Assembly: GCF_947501225.1 (NCBI RefSeq)
Contig: NZ_CANMUW010000001.1
Span: 496,001-560,000, forward strand
Source of the DNA: an uncultured Shewanella sp.
Lineage (GTDB): Bacteria; Pseudomonadota; Gammaproteobacteria; Enterobacterales; Shewanellaceae
Direction of reading: 5' to 3'
Length of the DNA: 64,000 nucleotides
Made by a program: the position numbers and the translations under genes. The notes below the pieces were generated by a model, which did not search any database, was not told the DNA's origin, and saw nothing but the letters and a program-made list of their open reading frames with translations. Positions 1 to 8,481 of this stretch are shown here, one piece after another. The first letter of the stretch is position 1. Each line of letters begins with the position of its first letter.

Positions 1-2
1 CA

Positions 3-227
3 CACGGGGTTTCATTTTTAACGCCCGGCATGCGTATGGCAACCATAGATCATGCAATGTGGTTTCATCGTCCATTAGACTTGAATGATTGGCTACTCTA
101 TAGCAATGAAAGTCCCCATGCCGGAGGCGGCCGGGGGTTCGTGAAAGGGCAGTTCTTCAATCAAGCCGGTGAGCTGGTGGCCTCAGCGACACAGGAGGGG
201 TTAATCAGGCTTTCAAAGGCAAAATAG
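3..227 (+). CDS. tesB: acyl-CoA thioesterase II, C-terminal part (5' end outside window)
   Basis: The reading frame is open from the window edge to TAA at 225-227 and gives the last ~74 residues of a TesB-type double-hotdog acyl-CoA thioesterase, which hydrolyses medium- and long-chain acyl-CoA. The stretch [17 protein letters not shown] and the terminal QEGLIR match the family's C-terminal hotdog; the Thr of ATIDH and the Gln of QEGL correspond to two members of the Asp-Thr-Gln catalytic set known in E. coli TesB. The catalytic Asp lies upstream and is not visible. As in E. coli, a ybaY-like lipoprotein gene follows. Confidence 0.88.
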   Translation, partial: HGVSFLTPGMRMATIDHAMWFHRPLDLNDWLLYSNESPHAGGGRGFVKGQFFNQAGELVASATQEGLIRLSKAK

Positions 228-360
228 GCTTGTGAATTAAGCCTGTAAATGATGCTTGTTAATTGATCGCCTGGTAAATGTGTCTGGTAAATAAAGAGTA
301 CGATCCGATAAAATGTGTCGCGAGTTTGTGTCTAAGAAAGTGATTAGGAAGATGTTTGTA

Positions 361-750
361 ATGATGAAAAGAGCCTTCGTTTTAATTTGTGTGATGATGC
401 TTTCTGCCTGTGTCACAGTGACCGAGGAGAAGCCGATTATTGTCAATGGCGCCGCGGGTTATCTGGAACGGATCACTCTACCCCAGGGCAGTTCAGTCAC
501 CATCGCTATTATCGATCTGGATACGCCCGGAGTCATCATCGCCCAGAAGAGCTTTGATATCGCGCGAGCACCGGTACCGTTTAAATTTATTCTTCCTGCT
601 GAAACGATCAGTTCCGACATTAATTACGGGGTTGTATCCATGATTAAATATCAGGGAAAAGTGATTTTTCAAACCTATGATCGTTTTCCAGTGATTAACA
701 ATGGAAAATACACCACCGAGGTCCTGATGAAAGCGGTGCCGATTAAATAG
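361..750 (+). CDS. ybaY: YbaY-like outer-membrane lipoprotein
   Basis: This encodes a protein of about 129 residues with a lipoprotein signal: MKRAF, a hydrophobic stretch, then a lipobox LSAC giving a mature N-terminal Cys. The body (GYLERITLPQGSSVTIAIID) is the YbaY/YscW-type beta-sandwich found in secretin-pilot-like lipoproteins; the molecular role of YbaY is unknown. An in-frame ATG exists at 313, but AGGAAG at 346-351 sits 9 nt before ATG 361, which fits the signal peptide best. It follows tesB, as in E. coli. A paralogous gene of the same type lies at 3574, and a rho-independent terminator follows at 785-807. Confidence 0.8.
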   Translation: MMKRAFVLICVMMLSACVTVTEEKPIIVNGAAGYLERITLPQGSSVTIAIIDLDTPGVIIAQKSFDIARAPVPFKFILPAETISSDINYGVVSMIKYQGKVIFQTYDRFPVINNGKYTTEVLMKAVPIK

Positions 751-784
751 TGGATCAGGTTTAATCGGGAGTCATATGGGTATT

Positions 785-807
785 AAAGGAGCTTAGGCTC
801 CTTTTTT
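785..807 (+). terminator. rho-independent terminator after ybaY
   Basis: An 8-bp perfect stem, AAAGGAGC (785-792) with GCTCCTTT (797-804), has a TTAG loop and is followed by a T run. It ends the ybaY transcript. It also shows that an in-frame ATG at 806 is not the start of the next gene. Confidence 0.85.
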
Positions 808-847
808 GTTAGCAGATATAAGAGTAAGTCCCATTTTCGGAGGCGCA

Positions 848-1438
848 GTGTCATTGAATAAATATGAGCAGAAGTTAAGCCAGTGGTTATATGGCTCTCC
901 CCGTCACATTCGGGCACTAGAAGTGGCTGGCACTTTGGCGTTGCCTCAGTGGAGTCTGGCGGCCGGGTTTGTGAGGAATTTGGTCTGGGACAGGTTACAT
1001 GGAATGGATATCGGCCCATTTGCGGATATTGATCTTATCTATTTCGACCCTATGGATCTCTCCACGGAGAGTGAGCGGCGCTATGAGGCTTCATTGAAAG
1101 CCTTAGCGCCCGAGTACCCCTGGTCGGTAAAAAATCAAGCCAGAATGCACCAGAGAAACGGTGACAAGCCATACTCCTCCACGCTGGATGCCATGGGTTA
1201 CTGGCCCGAGAAAGAGACGGCTATCGGCGTGTCGTTAAGCGCAGATGATGAAGCGGTCACAGACGGCTCTGTAACCTTGCATGGCGGCATTTTAGTTTTC
1301 AGTTCGGCCTTCGGACTCGAATCACTCTTTGAACTGAGATTGACTCATAACCCTAAACGGGACCGCTCACTGTTTGAGCGTAGGGTAGCAAGTAAGCGCT
1401 GGCTTGAGAGGTACCCCGGATTACAGCTCTCGATGTGA
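848..1438 (+). CDS. nucleotidyltransferase-like protein (COG3575/DUF925 type)
   Basis: About 196 residues. The fold and family suggestion rests on AAGFVRNLVWDRLHG followed by FADIDLIYFDPMD, the G...D-x-D-L-x-Y/F-F pattern of the small nucleotidyltransferase-like family found in many bacteria; no substrate is known. The C-terminal part (FELRLTHNPKRDRSLFERRVASKRWLERYP) is also typical of that family. GTG 848 is preferred because GGAGG at 839-843 lies 4 nt upstream and because an in-frame ATG at 806 falls inside the preceding terminator. It is a single-gene unit; nothing around it suggests a pathway. Confidence 0.72.
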   Translation: MSLNKYEQKLSQWLYGSPRHIRALEVAGTLALPQWSLAAGFVRNLVWDRLHGMDIGPFADIDLIYFDPMDLSTESERRYEASLKALAPEYPWSVKNQARMHQRNGDKPYSSTLDAMGYWPEKETAIGVSLSADDEAVTDGSVTLHGGILVFSSAFGLESLFELRLTHNPKRDRSLFERRVASKRWLERYPGLQLSM

Positions 1439-1624
1439 AGCTTTTGTTCATCAATGCCTATCGGCTGAAGCCCCTCTCTATGTTTTAGTATCGGCTATTT
1501 GCTTGTTGCGGCAATGTTGCGTTCCCGGTTGTTTAGTTTGAAGTTTTAGCTATTTTTGATTTCGCTGTTTTTTGATATTCACCTCAAAAATAAAGCTGTA
1601 TCCGTCATACTCCTTTTGTTTTTT

Positions 1625-1638
1625 GTGATTTCGATCAA
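1625..1638 (+). promoter_or_regulatory. upstream CRP/FNR-family box, ompW region
   Basis: GTGATTTCGATCAA differs from the FNR consensus (TTGAT-N4-ATCAA) at the first base only; its left half, TGTGA at 1624-1628, also resembles a CRP half-site. Its centre is 50 bp from that of the perfect FNR box at 1675-1688. Confidence 0.5.
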
Positions 1639-1674
1639 GTGGTTCTATCTATAAGTGGGTAGCTTTTGATCTAA

Positions 1675-1688
1675 TTGATCCAGATCAA
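1675..1688 (+). promoter_or_regulatory. FNR (EtrA)-type binding site upstream of ompW
   Basis: TTGATCCAGATCAA is an exact match to the FNR consensus TTGAT-N4-ATCAA. It lies about 95 bp before the ompW start in the 343-bp gap after the nucleotidyltransferase-like gene. FNR-dependent expression of ompW is known in E. coli, and EtrA is the Shewanella FNR orthologue, so anaerobic or redox control of ompW is the simple inference. I see no other gene in 1439-1781. Confidence 0.75.
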
Positions 1689-1781
1689 TAAAGTTCAGGT
1701 GTTCGTCTGGCAGGATGCACGCGAATGTAAGGAACTTGATAATAATAAAGAACTTTCGTGTTGTATTAATGGAGTAGTATG

Positions 1782-2426
1782 ATGAACAAAACTATTGTGT
1801 CTGGAGTAATCGCGGCCGCCCTACTATCTGCCGGTTTCGCTTCTTCCGTTTCTGCTCACCAGGCGGGCGATATTATCGTTCGTGCCGGTGTTGCCGTCGT
1901 TGCACCTAATGAGTCCAGTCCTGTCGTGGCGGATATCGCTGAGTTCGGCGTCGATGATAATACTCAGCTTGGTTTGAACTTCGGTTACATGCTGACCGAT
2001 AATATCGGTATCGAGCTTCTGGCGGCTACGCCGTTCAGCCATGATATCTCATTGGGTGAGCTTGGAAAGATTGCCGAAACTAAACATCTGCCACCAACCT
2101 TAGTTGCTCAGTACTACTTTGGCTCGGCTGATTCTAAAGTTCGTCCATATATCGGTGCCGGTGTGAACTTCACCAACTTCTTCGACAACGAGTTTACCAA
2201 CGATCTCGATGGTGCCTTGACAGATCTGAGTCTGGGTAACTCCTGGGGCCTTGCTGCGCAGGTGGGTCTGGATTACCAGATCAACAAAAACTGGTTGGTG
2301 AATGCCTCTGTCTGGTATGCGCAGATCACCACAGATGTTGAGTTTAAACTGGCCGGTGATGCAGTGAAGGTAGAAACAGATATCGACCCATGGGTTTACA
2401 TGGTGAGTGTGGGTTATACTTTCTAA
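1782..2426 (+). CDS. ompW: OmpW family outer-membrane beta-barrel
   Basis: A 214-residue protein with a Sec signal peptide (MNKTIVSGVIAAALLSAGFASSVSA, cut before HQAGDIIVRAG). The remainder alternates short hydrophobic and polar stretches and ends in Phe (VGYTF), as expected for an eight-stranded outer-membrane barrel. LLAATPFSHDI and PTLVAQYYFG are OmpW signatures. OmpW proteins form a narrow hydrophobic channel and are linked to redox and osmotic change. Of two adjacent ATGs (1779, 1782), 1782 has the better spacing (7 nt) to GGAG at 1771-1774. FNR-type boxes lie upstream and a bidirectional terminator follows. Confidence 0.92.
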   Translation: MNKTIVSGVIAAALLSAGFASSVSAHQAGDIIVRAGVAVVAPNESSPVVADIAEFGVDDNTQLGLNFGYMLTDNIGIELLAATPFSHDISLGELGKIAETKHLPPTLVAQYYFGSADSKVRPYIGAGVNFTNFFDNEFTNDLDGALTDLSLGNSWGLAAQVGLDYQINKNWLVNASVWYAQITTDVEFKLAGDAVKVETDIDPWVYMVSVGYTF

Positions 2427-2461
2427 GTAGTATTCATCTATTGCTGGATACTAGATAGTAA

Positions 2462-2487
2462 AAAGGAGCCTCGGGCTCCTTTTTTGT
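2462..2487. terminator. bidirectional terminator between ompW and the convergent SDR
   Basis: The stem AAAGGAGCC (2462-2470) pairs with GGCTCCTTT (2474-2482) around a TCG loop. A T run follows on the + strand, and an A run precedes it that acts as a T run on the - strand, so it can serve both convergent genes. Confidence 0.85.
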
Positions 2488-2497
2488 TTACTTTTTC

Positions 2498-2518
2498 GAA
2501 CCTAGCAACTCGCAACTC
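2498..2518. repeat. short 7-bp-period repeat (GCAACTC x2)
   Basis: GCAACTC occurs twice in tandem at 2505-2518, preceded by a degenerate unit GAACCTA. It lies just past the ompW/SDR terminator. It is short and meaningful only beside the other 7-bp-period tracts at 5023, 5103, 22051 and 49966. Confidence 0.4.
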
Positions 2519-2522
2519 GGCC

Positions 2523-3290
2523 CTATCTCTTCCCTTCAGCCTTGGCCGCGAGACGTTCCGCCTTGGTTCGCCAGTGACGGGTGTTATAGACAAACTCCGG
2601 CAGTAACTTAGTCAGCCAGGCCACCAGACGCCAGCGTTTGGTCACATAGACTCTTCGTTTGGCCCCCTGCATCGCCTTAATTATCTGTCTTGCGACCTCA
2701 TCGGGTGGTGACAGCCATAAACGACTTTGCTGCATCGCGGCCTTATCGAGCAGGCCCAGTTGAATATCTGTGATTGTGATTGGCAGCTTCAATCGCTGAG
2801 CATGCATGCTTAATCCTTCCAGATAGTTGGTCGCAAAGGCTTTTGACGCATGATAAGCCACACTGGGGCCGCCACGCAGACCTGCAATCGAGTTTACCGC
2901 TGCTAGCTGACCATAACCTTGCTCTCTGAATAAGCGAAAAGCCGTATTGCAGATGGCGGCAAATCCCTGCACATTGACTGTGATGATATCTTGCTCAGGC
3001 CTCCATGGAAGCTGGGGATCATAGCTATTCAGGCCGGTATTAACTAAGACGAGGTGGGCACCACCTAAGGTTTCCCATACCTGCTCCATGCTTGTGATGA
3101 TAGATTCAGGATTGACAATCTGTAGGGGAAACAGGTGAACCTTACCGGGCAGGCTGTCTGCAAACTCTCTAAGTGAATCAGGATCTTGGGCAAGTAGAGC
3201 TAGTTCGACACCTTGGTCGGAAAGTTGTTTTACGACTTCACGACTCAGGAGTGAGCTCGCACCCACAATTATGGCGGTTGCTTGTGTCAT
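2523..3290 (-). CDS. short-chain dehydrogenase/reductase
   Basis: A classical SDR of 255 residues. The N-terminal ATAIIVGASSLLSREVVKQL is a Rossmann dinucleotide site, somewhat divergent from TGxxxGxG. Ser of the VNSIAGL segment and YHASK (Tyr-x-x-x-Lys) give the catalytic residues. The C-terminal region is basic (AKRRVYVTKRWRLVAWLTKLLPEFVYN) with a hydrophobic patch, as in membrane-associated SDRs acting on lipophilic substrates. Substrate unknown. It converges on ompW and stands alone. Confidence 0.85.
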   Translation of the reverse strand: MTQATAIIVGASSLLSREVVKQLSDQGVELALLAQDPDSLREFADSLPGKVHLFPLQIVNPESIITSMEQVWETLGGAHLVLVNTGLNSYDPQLPWRPEQDIITVNVQGFAAICNTAFRLFREQGYGQLAAVNSIAGLRGGPSVAYHASKAFATNYLEGLSMHAQRLKLPITITDIQLGLLDKAAMQQSRLWLSPPDEVARQIIKAMQGAKRRVYVTKRWRLVAWLTKLLPEFVYNTRHWRTKAERLAAKAEGKR

Positions 3291-3573
3291 TAGGCTATTC
3301 GGCTTGAAATTGGTAGCTTATGATAGGGAGATATACGGCGCAGGACAAGCGCTATAGTTTATACCGATTACTATTAACGCTGTGGGAGTCAAAGCCGGGT
3401 CATCGCATAGCGGTTTTCTCCGTCTGACCTCCTTGTGCAAGATGAACTGCAGTGGTCAGCTTCATTGTTTATCGATAGTTGGGCCACCCAGGAGAGCTTA
3501 TTAGACTGTGAACATTTTTCAGTGTGGACATATGGACATCTAGAAGTCTTGATGTATGATTAGGAGCAGGAAT

Positions 3574-3975
3574 ATGAACAGATGGTTTAAGTCGGCGTTG
3601 CCGATAGTCGTGGCTTTTATTGCATTAGTGGGTTGTGCAACACCCAATGCCGGTGTCGATATTCTGGGGGAGATCTGGTTCAAGGAGCGAATTACCCTGC
3701 CTGCGGAAGCGGTGTTGACGGTAGAGCTTAAGGATGTCTCACTGATGGATGCACCGGCGGTAGTGCTGGCGCAGATTGAGCGCAGCGGCGTCACGACGCC
3801 GGCTCCTTTTCAGTTTTTGATACACAGAGATCAGTTTGAATCGGGGCACACCTATGCCATAGGTGCCAGAATAACCCTCAATGGCGAGTTGATGTTTATC
3901 AACACTCAAGCCTACAACATAGATATCGGGTCGAGTGAGCCTATATCTGTGCTGGTACAGAGGGTCGATCGCTAA
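3574..3975 (+). CDS. YbaY-like lipoprotein, second paralogue
   Basis: A 133-residue lipoprotein: MNRWFK, a hydrophobic stretch, then lipobox LVGC. The mature part (WFKERITLPAEAVLTVELKDVS, then PFQFLIHRDQFESGHTYAIGARI) has the same architecture as the product at 361-750, including the RITLP start of the beta-sandwich and the PF.F domain core. ATG 3574 is chosen over 3556 because AGGAG (3562-3566) is 7 nt upstream and the signal peptide begins there. It precedes metA by 78 bp. Function unknown; the fold resembles YscW-type secretin pilots. Confidence 0.75.
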   Translation: MNRWFKSALPIVVAFIALVGCATPNAGVDILGEIWFKERITLPAEAVLTVELKDVSLMDAPAVVLAQIERSGVTTPAPFQFLIHRDQFESGHTYAIGARITLNGELMFINTQAYNIDIGSSEPISVLVQRVDR

Positions 3976-4053
3976 GCAATAGAAGTCATGCTGCGCCGCG
4001 CCCTCTGTTTGATAGATTAACTTTAACGATATAGAGAATGAAAGAGGCGCGGT

Positions 4054-4998
4054 ATGCCGGTTAAAATCCCCGATAATCTGCCAGCGGCAGGGATCTTAGA
4101 GTCTGAGAATATCTTCGTTATGTCCGAGACCCGGGCAGCAAATCAAGATATTCGTCCGATGAAGGTGCTTATTCTCAATTTGATGCCCAATAAGATTGAG
4201 ACCGAGACACAGCTGCTGCGTCTGCTTGGTAATACCCCTCTGCAGGTCGATGTGGATCTGCTCAGAATTCATGATAAAGCTTCCAGGCATACCTCTATCG
4301 ATCACATGAACAACTTCTATCGTGATTTTGAAGCCGTACGCCATAAAAATTATGATGGTTTGATCATCACAGGTGCCCCTCTGGGCCAGATCGAATTTGA
4401 AGATGTGACCTACTGGGATCATATCCGTGAGATTATCGACTGGTCACAATTGCATGTTACCTCGGTACTATTCCTCTGCTGGGCGGCACATGCGGCCCTC
4501 TATCATCTGTATGGATTAAACAGAAATCTACTCCAGGTGAAGCGCTCTGGTGTATTTCAACATAGACGTGCCCATCGACACTTCCCCCTGTTACGTGGGT
4601 TCGACGATGAGTTCCTGGCCCCTCATTCGCGTTTTGCCGAGATGGATATTCAACTGCTGAAGGCACATCCGGCACTGCAGGTGCTGGCCGAGTCCGATGA
4701 AGCGGGGGCCTATATGGTGCTCAGTACCAATAATCGTAACCTGTTTGTGATGGGGCACCCCGAGTATCAGCGAACGACACTTAAGGATGAGTACTTCCGC
4801 GACCTGGGGGAGGGGCTACAGCCGGAGATCCCGCTAAACTACTTCAGAAATAATGATCCGGGTCAGGAACCCGTCGCTCGCTGGTATGGCCATGGCAGCC
4901 TGTTGATAAGCAACTGGCTTAACTACTATGTCTACCAGTTAACCCCCTATAACCTGGATGATATGAGCGCTATCACTCCATGGGAAAGTGAAGGGTGA
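4054..4998 (+). CDS. metA: homoserine O-succinyltransferase (MetA)
   Basis: This enzyme makes O-succinyl- or O-acetyl-homoserine, the first committed step of methionine synthesis, in the cytosol. The 314 residues match the family's usual length (E. coli MetA 309). Visible hallmarks are [11 protein letters not shown] at the N-terminus, [18 protein letters not shown], the nucleophile Cys in [12 protein letters not shown] and the His-Glu pair in [10 protein letters not shown]. Acyl specificity cannot be read with certainty from the sequence. I did not find a convincing MetJ box in the 78 bp upstream. A tandem 7-bp repeat begins 24 bp after the stop. Confidence 0.95.
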   Translation: MPVKIPDNLPAAGILESENIFVMSETRAANQDIRPMKVLILNLMPNKIETETQLLRLLGNTPLQVDVDLLRIHDKASRHTSIDHMNNFYRDFEAVRHKNYDGLIITGAPLGQIEFEDVTYWDHIREIIDWSQLHVTSVLFLCWAAHAALYHLYGLNRNLLQVKRSGVFQHRRAHRHFPLLRGFDDEFLAPHSRFAEMDIQLLKAHPALQVLAESDEAGAYMVLSTNNRNLFVMGHPEYQRTTLKDEYFRDLGEGLQPEIPLNYFRNNDPGQEPVARWYGHGSLLISNWLNYYVYQLTPYNLDDMSAITPWESEG

Positions 4999-5022
4999 TT
5001 GGGTTTCTGGACACTAGGTTCG

Positions 5023-5096
5023 AGCTATAAGCTATAAGCTATAAGCTATAAGCTATAAGCTATAAGCTATAAGCTATAAGCTATAAGCTATAAGCT
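5023..5096. repeat. tandem 7-bp repeat (AGCTATA x10)
   Basis: Ten perfect copies of AGCTATA run from 5023 to 5092 and are followed by a partial AGCT. The array is flanked by GTTCG and CGAC, so its ends are complementary. It lies in the 398-bp gap between metA and the thiolase gene and codes for nothing. Confidence 0.97.
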
Positions 5097-5102
5097 CGAC
5101 TC

Positions 5103-5130
5103 TTAAAACTTAAAACTTAAAACTTAAAAC
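5103..5130. repeat. tandem 7-bp repeat (TTAAAAC x4)
   Basis: Four perfect copies of TTAAAAC lie six bases after the AGCTATA array. The unit sequence is unrelated but the 7-bp period is identical. Confidence 0.95.
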
Positions 5131-5275
5131 TCTATATTCTCCTCCCTGTTTTTCCTGACACTTCCCCTCGTTAGGCTCCCTTGCCATTTTTCAATACGAC
5201 TAAATATCCAAGCTGTAAATCTTGAGTGACATTTGACCTCATACTTTGGTAGAAGTTTGACCAGCTAATACTTGC

Positions 5276-5291
5276 TTTACGTTCGCGTAAA
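5276..5291 (+). promoter_or_regulatory. candidate operator of the branched-chain degradation genes
   Basis: TTTACGTTCGCGTAAA is a perfect palindrome, TTTACG and CGTAAA around TTCG, 105 bp before the thiolase start. In Shewanella the branched-chain degradation genes are known to be controlled by the MerR-type regulator LiuR, whose sites are palindromes of about this size and composition. Assigning this site to LiuR is inference from memory of the motif type. I see no other coding signal in 4999-5396. Confidence 0.5.
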
Positions 5292-5396
5292 CGTCACAGT
5301 GATATTAATTGAGCATGATCACACTTACTAGTTGTTTTTAGATGTTGGTGCTAACTGGTCGTTCACCGACAGGGCTAAGCCATTACCGGAGTAGAT

Positions 5397-6587
5397 ATGA
5401 GTACAGAGCAGTCAAACCCAGATATCGTAATCGTTGCCGCTAAACGTACCCCTATGGGCGGATTTCAAGGGAGTTTGTCGAGTGTGGCTTCACCTAAATT
5501 GGCCGCCACAGCAATCAAGGCAATAATGGCTCAGACCGGATTAGCGGGAGAGCAGGTTGATGAAGTGCTGATGGGCTGTGTCCTGCCGGCGGGATTAGGA
5601 CAGGCACCAGCCAGACAGGCAACCTTAGGCGCCGGGCTTCCACTGTCTGTCGGTGCGACAACGGTGAATAAAGTGTGTGGTTCGGGCATGAAAACAGTCA
5701 TGTTAGCCCATGATCTGATTAAGGCCGGCAGCGCCTCCGTCATTGTTGCCGGTGGCATGGAGAGTATGAGTCAGGCGCCCTACCTGCTGGATAAAGCTCG
5801 TGGCGGAATGCGCATGGGCCACGGTAAGGTGATGGATCACATGTTCCTCGATGGACTCGAAGATGCCTATACGGGGGGGGCAATGGGCACATTTGCTCAA
5901 GGGACCGCCGATGACTTTAACCTGACCCGGGAGCAGATGGACAGATTTGCGCTTAACTCTCTGGAAAAAGCCAATGCCGCGATCGAGCGCGGTGCCTTCA
6001 AAGAGGAGATAGCCCCGGTTACGGTTAGTAGCCGTCGCGGCGACACCTTAGTCGATACGGATGAGCAACCCGGCAATGCGCGTCCGGATAAGATCCCGGG
6101 TCTACGTCCGGCCTTTGCCAAAGATGGCACCATCACGGCGGCGAACTCAAGCTCAATTTCCGATGGCGCAGCTGTCTTGATGCTGATGACGGCTGAGCAG
6201 GCCAACTCGCTTGGCTTGCCCGTACTTGCCACCATCAAGGGGCACGCCACTCATGCTCAAGAACCGTCTATGTTTACTACCGCCCCGGTCGGTGCGATGA
6301 ATAAGCTGCTCGATAAGGTGAGCTGGAACAAGGAGGATGTCGATCTGTTTGAGATCAACGAAGCCTTCGCCATGGTGACAATGCTGGCCATCTCTGAGCT
6401 GTCCCTTGATGAGTCTAAGGTGAATGTTAATGGTGGCGCATGTGCGCTGGGCCATCCAATCGGTTGCTCCGGCGCGCGCCTGTTGGTGACGCTGATCCAC
6501 GCCCTTAAGGCCCGTGGTCTTAAGCGTGGTGTCGCCTCATTGTGTATCGGCGGCGGTGAGGCGACGGCGATGGCCATCGAAGTTTAA
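5397..6587 (+). CDS. atoB: acetyl-CoA C-acetyltransferase (thiolase)
   Basis: A 396-residue thiolase. The catalytic set is visible: the acyl-accepting Cys in VNKVCGSGMK (residue 94), NEAFAMV, His in CALGHPIGCSGAR and the second Cys in ASLCIGGGEA. Such enzymes cleave acetoacetyl-CoA or 2-methylacetoacetyl-CoA. As first gene of a branched-chain catabolic run it probably serves the last step of isoleucine breakdown (2-methylacetoacetyl-CoA to acetyl- and propionyl-CoA). The start is supported by GGAG 6 nt upstream. Chain-length preference cannot be read from sequence. Confidence 0.93.
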   Translation: MSTEQSNPDIVIVAAKRTPMGGFQGSLSSVASPKLAATAIKAIMAQTGLAGEQVDEVLMGCVLPAGLGQAPARQATLGAGLPLSVGATTVNKVCGSGMKTVMLAHDLIKAGSASVIVAGGMESMSQAPYLLDKARGGMRMGHGKVMDHMFLDGLEDAYTGGAMGTFAQGTADDFNLTREQMDRFALNSLEKANAAIERGAFKEEIAPVTVSSRRGDTLVDTDEQPGNARPDKIPGLRPAFAKDGTITAANSSSISDGAAVLMLMTAEQANSLGLPVLATIKGHATHAQEPSMFTTAPVGAMNKLLDKVSWNKEDVDLFEINEAFAMVTMLAISELSLDESKVNVNGGACALGHPIGCSGARLLVTLIHALKARGLKRGVASLCIGGGEATAMAIEV

Positions 6588-6776
6588 CCTTATCAATTTT
6601 AGCGTGAGTTTACCGGCAGACAGGCGGGTAATTATCAATCACAAGTAAATAAGAGATGTGAGTTAATAAGTCGTCACTTACATAGCAATCAACAAGACAA
6701 TATGACCGGTTTTTGTGTGTAAATACAATAAAAATGCCGCAGGAACCGGTTCGAAACGATCTTAATGGGAAGCAAT

Positions 6777-8282
6777 ATGACAACTCAAGTTAAGCATTAT
6801 ATCGACGGCCAATTTGTTGCCGGTCAGGGAGATCAGCAGATTTCGGTAACGAACCCTGCAAACAACGAACAGATAGCGGTGATAAACAGTGCCACCGTAG
6901 AGGAGGTTGAAAATGCTGTCGCCAGTGCCAAGGTGGCATTTAAAAGCTGGAAAGAGGTGCCGGTATCTGAACGTGCGCGTGTGATGTTTAACTACCAACA
7001 TCTGCTTAAGACCCACCATGATGAGATTGCGACTATATTAGCTCAGGAGACGGGCAAGACATTTGAAGATGCCAAGGGTGATGTCTGGCGCGGTATCGAA
7101 GTGGCTGAGCACGCCTGTAATATCGCGACCCTCTTGATGGGGGAGACCGTCGAAAATGTTGCCCGCAGCATAGATACTTACAGTTATACCCAGCCACTTG
7201 GCGTTTGCGCCGGTATCACTCCCTTTAACTTTCCGGCCATGATCCCGCTATGGATGTTCCCCCTCGCTATCGCATGTGGTAACACCTTCGTGCTTAAGCC
7301 ATCGGAACAAGATCCCATGACACCTCAACGCCTTGTCGAGCTGTTCGAAGAGGCGGGGGCACCAAAAGGTGTGCTGCAACTGGTTCATGGCGATAAGGTT
7401 GCCGTGGATACCTTGCTCAAGCATAAAGATATTAAAGCCATCTCATTTGTGGGCTCGGTCGGTGTCGGCCAATATATCTATAAGACGGGAACCGATAACT
7501 TAAAGCGTGTTCAGGCTTTCGCCGGTGCTAAAAACCACTGCGTTATCATGCCCGATGCCAACAAGCAGCAGGTGATCAATAACCTGGTTGGAGCCTCCGT
7601 CGGCGCCGCGGGTCAACGCTGCATGGCGTTGTCGGTAGCTGTATTTGTCGGTGCCGCTAAAGAGTGGATCCCTGAGTTGAAAGAAGCGCTGGCTAAGGTT
7701 AAACCCGGCCTTTGGGATGATAAAGACGCGGGTTATGGCCCGGTGATCAGCCCCGCTGCCAAGGCTCGTGTGCTATCCCTTATTGAGCAGGGGAAAAGTG
7801 AGGGCGCCGAGTGTCTGCTCGATGGCTCGGCGTTTACCGTGCCCGGTCATGAGAGTGGTAACTGGGTCGGTCCGACCATGTTCACTAAGGTGTCAACCGA
7901 GATGAGCATCTATAAAGAGGAGATCTTCGGGCCAGTGCTGTGCTGCATGGAGACCGATTCTCTGGAGGAAGCCATCGATATCGTTAACGACAGTCCCTAT
8001 GGCAACGGCACCTCCATCTTTACCGCCAGTGGCGCCGCGGCGCGCAAGTATCAACATGAGATCGAGGTGGGTCAGGTAGGGATAAATGTCCCCATTCCTG
8101 TGCCTCTGCCTTTCTTCTCATTTACCGGCTGGAAGGGCAGCTTCTATGGCGACCAACATGCTTACGGTAAGCAGGCGGTTCGCTTCTACACCGAGACCAA
8201 GACCATCACCTCCCGCTGGTTCGAATCTCAGATCTCAGAAGCCGAGCATGCCGCACCAAACATGACCATAGCGCTAAAATAA
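6777..8282 (+). CDS. mmsA: methylmalonate-semialdehyde dehydrogenase (acylating)
   Basis: CoA-dependent enzyme that converts methylmalonate semialdehyde to propionyl-CoA (and malonate semialdehyde to acetyl-CoA), the last step of valine degradation. 501 residues, the family's normal size. Family markers are the N-terminal [25 protein letters not shown], the catalytic Cys in [12 protein letters not shown], and the C-terminal [19 protein letters not shown]. It lacks the general-base Glu of ordinary aldehyde dehydrogenases, as expected for the acylating type. ATG 6777 is preferred over 6765 because GGGAAG lies about 5 nt before it and [11 protein letters not shown] matches family N-termini. Confidence 0.95.
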   Translation: MTTQVKHYIDGQFVAGQGDQQISVTNPANNEQIAVINSATVEEVENAVASAKVAFKSWKEVPVSERARVMFNYQHLLKTHHDEIATILAQETGKTFEDAKGDVWRGIEVAEHACNIATLLMGETVENVARSIDTYSYTQPLGVCAGITPFNFPAMIPLWMFPLAIACGNTFVLKPSEQDPMTPQRLVELFEEAGAPKGVLQLVHGDKVAVDTLLKHKDIKAISFVGSVGVGQYIYKTGTDNLKRVQAFAGAKNHCVIMPDANKQQVINNLVGASVGAAGQRCMALSVAVFVGAAKEWIPELKEALAKVKPGLWDDKDAGYGPVISPAAKARVLSLIEQGKSEGAECLLDGSAFTVPGHESGNWVGPTMFTKVSTEMSIYKEEIFGPVLCCMETDSLEEAIDIVNDSPYGNGTSIFTASGAAARKYQHEIEVGQVGINVPIPVPLPFFSFTGWKGSFYGDQHAYGKQAVRFYTETKTITSRWFESQISEAEHAAPNMTIALK

Positions 8283-8310
8283 GCGCTTGTTGAGGCCTGT
8301 TTAGCTCGTC

Positions 8311-8345
8311 ATCCGCTGTCAGTGTTTTTTCCGCCGGCAGCGGAT
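8311..8345 (+). other. hairpin between mmsA and acdH
   Basis: ATCCGCTG (8311-8318) and CAGCGGAT (8338-8345) form a perfect 8-bp stem with a 19-nt loop that contains a T run. No T run follows the stem, so it is not a textbook terminator. It could protect the upstream message or lower read-through in the branched-chain run. Confidence 0.4.
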
Positions 8346-8481
8346 TTAGGACCCGTTTTAATCAAGAATAATCACATTATTAATGCAAGGCACAATATAA
8401 AGAGGGGAGCACTTAGTCACTAAGCTCTACTCTCTGTTCAAAAACTACTTTAATAAAGAGTGTGCCGAAGGAGACCTACAG

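Noticed and set aside
3976..4053. MetJ operator before metA
   Set aside because: No tandem AGACGTCT-like boxes; only weak partial matches.
5292..5330. CRP site near TGAGCATGATCACAC before the thiolase
   Set aside because: Only the right half (TCACA) matches; the left half is poor.
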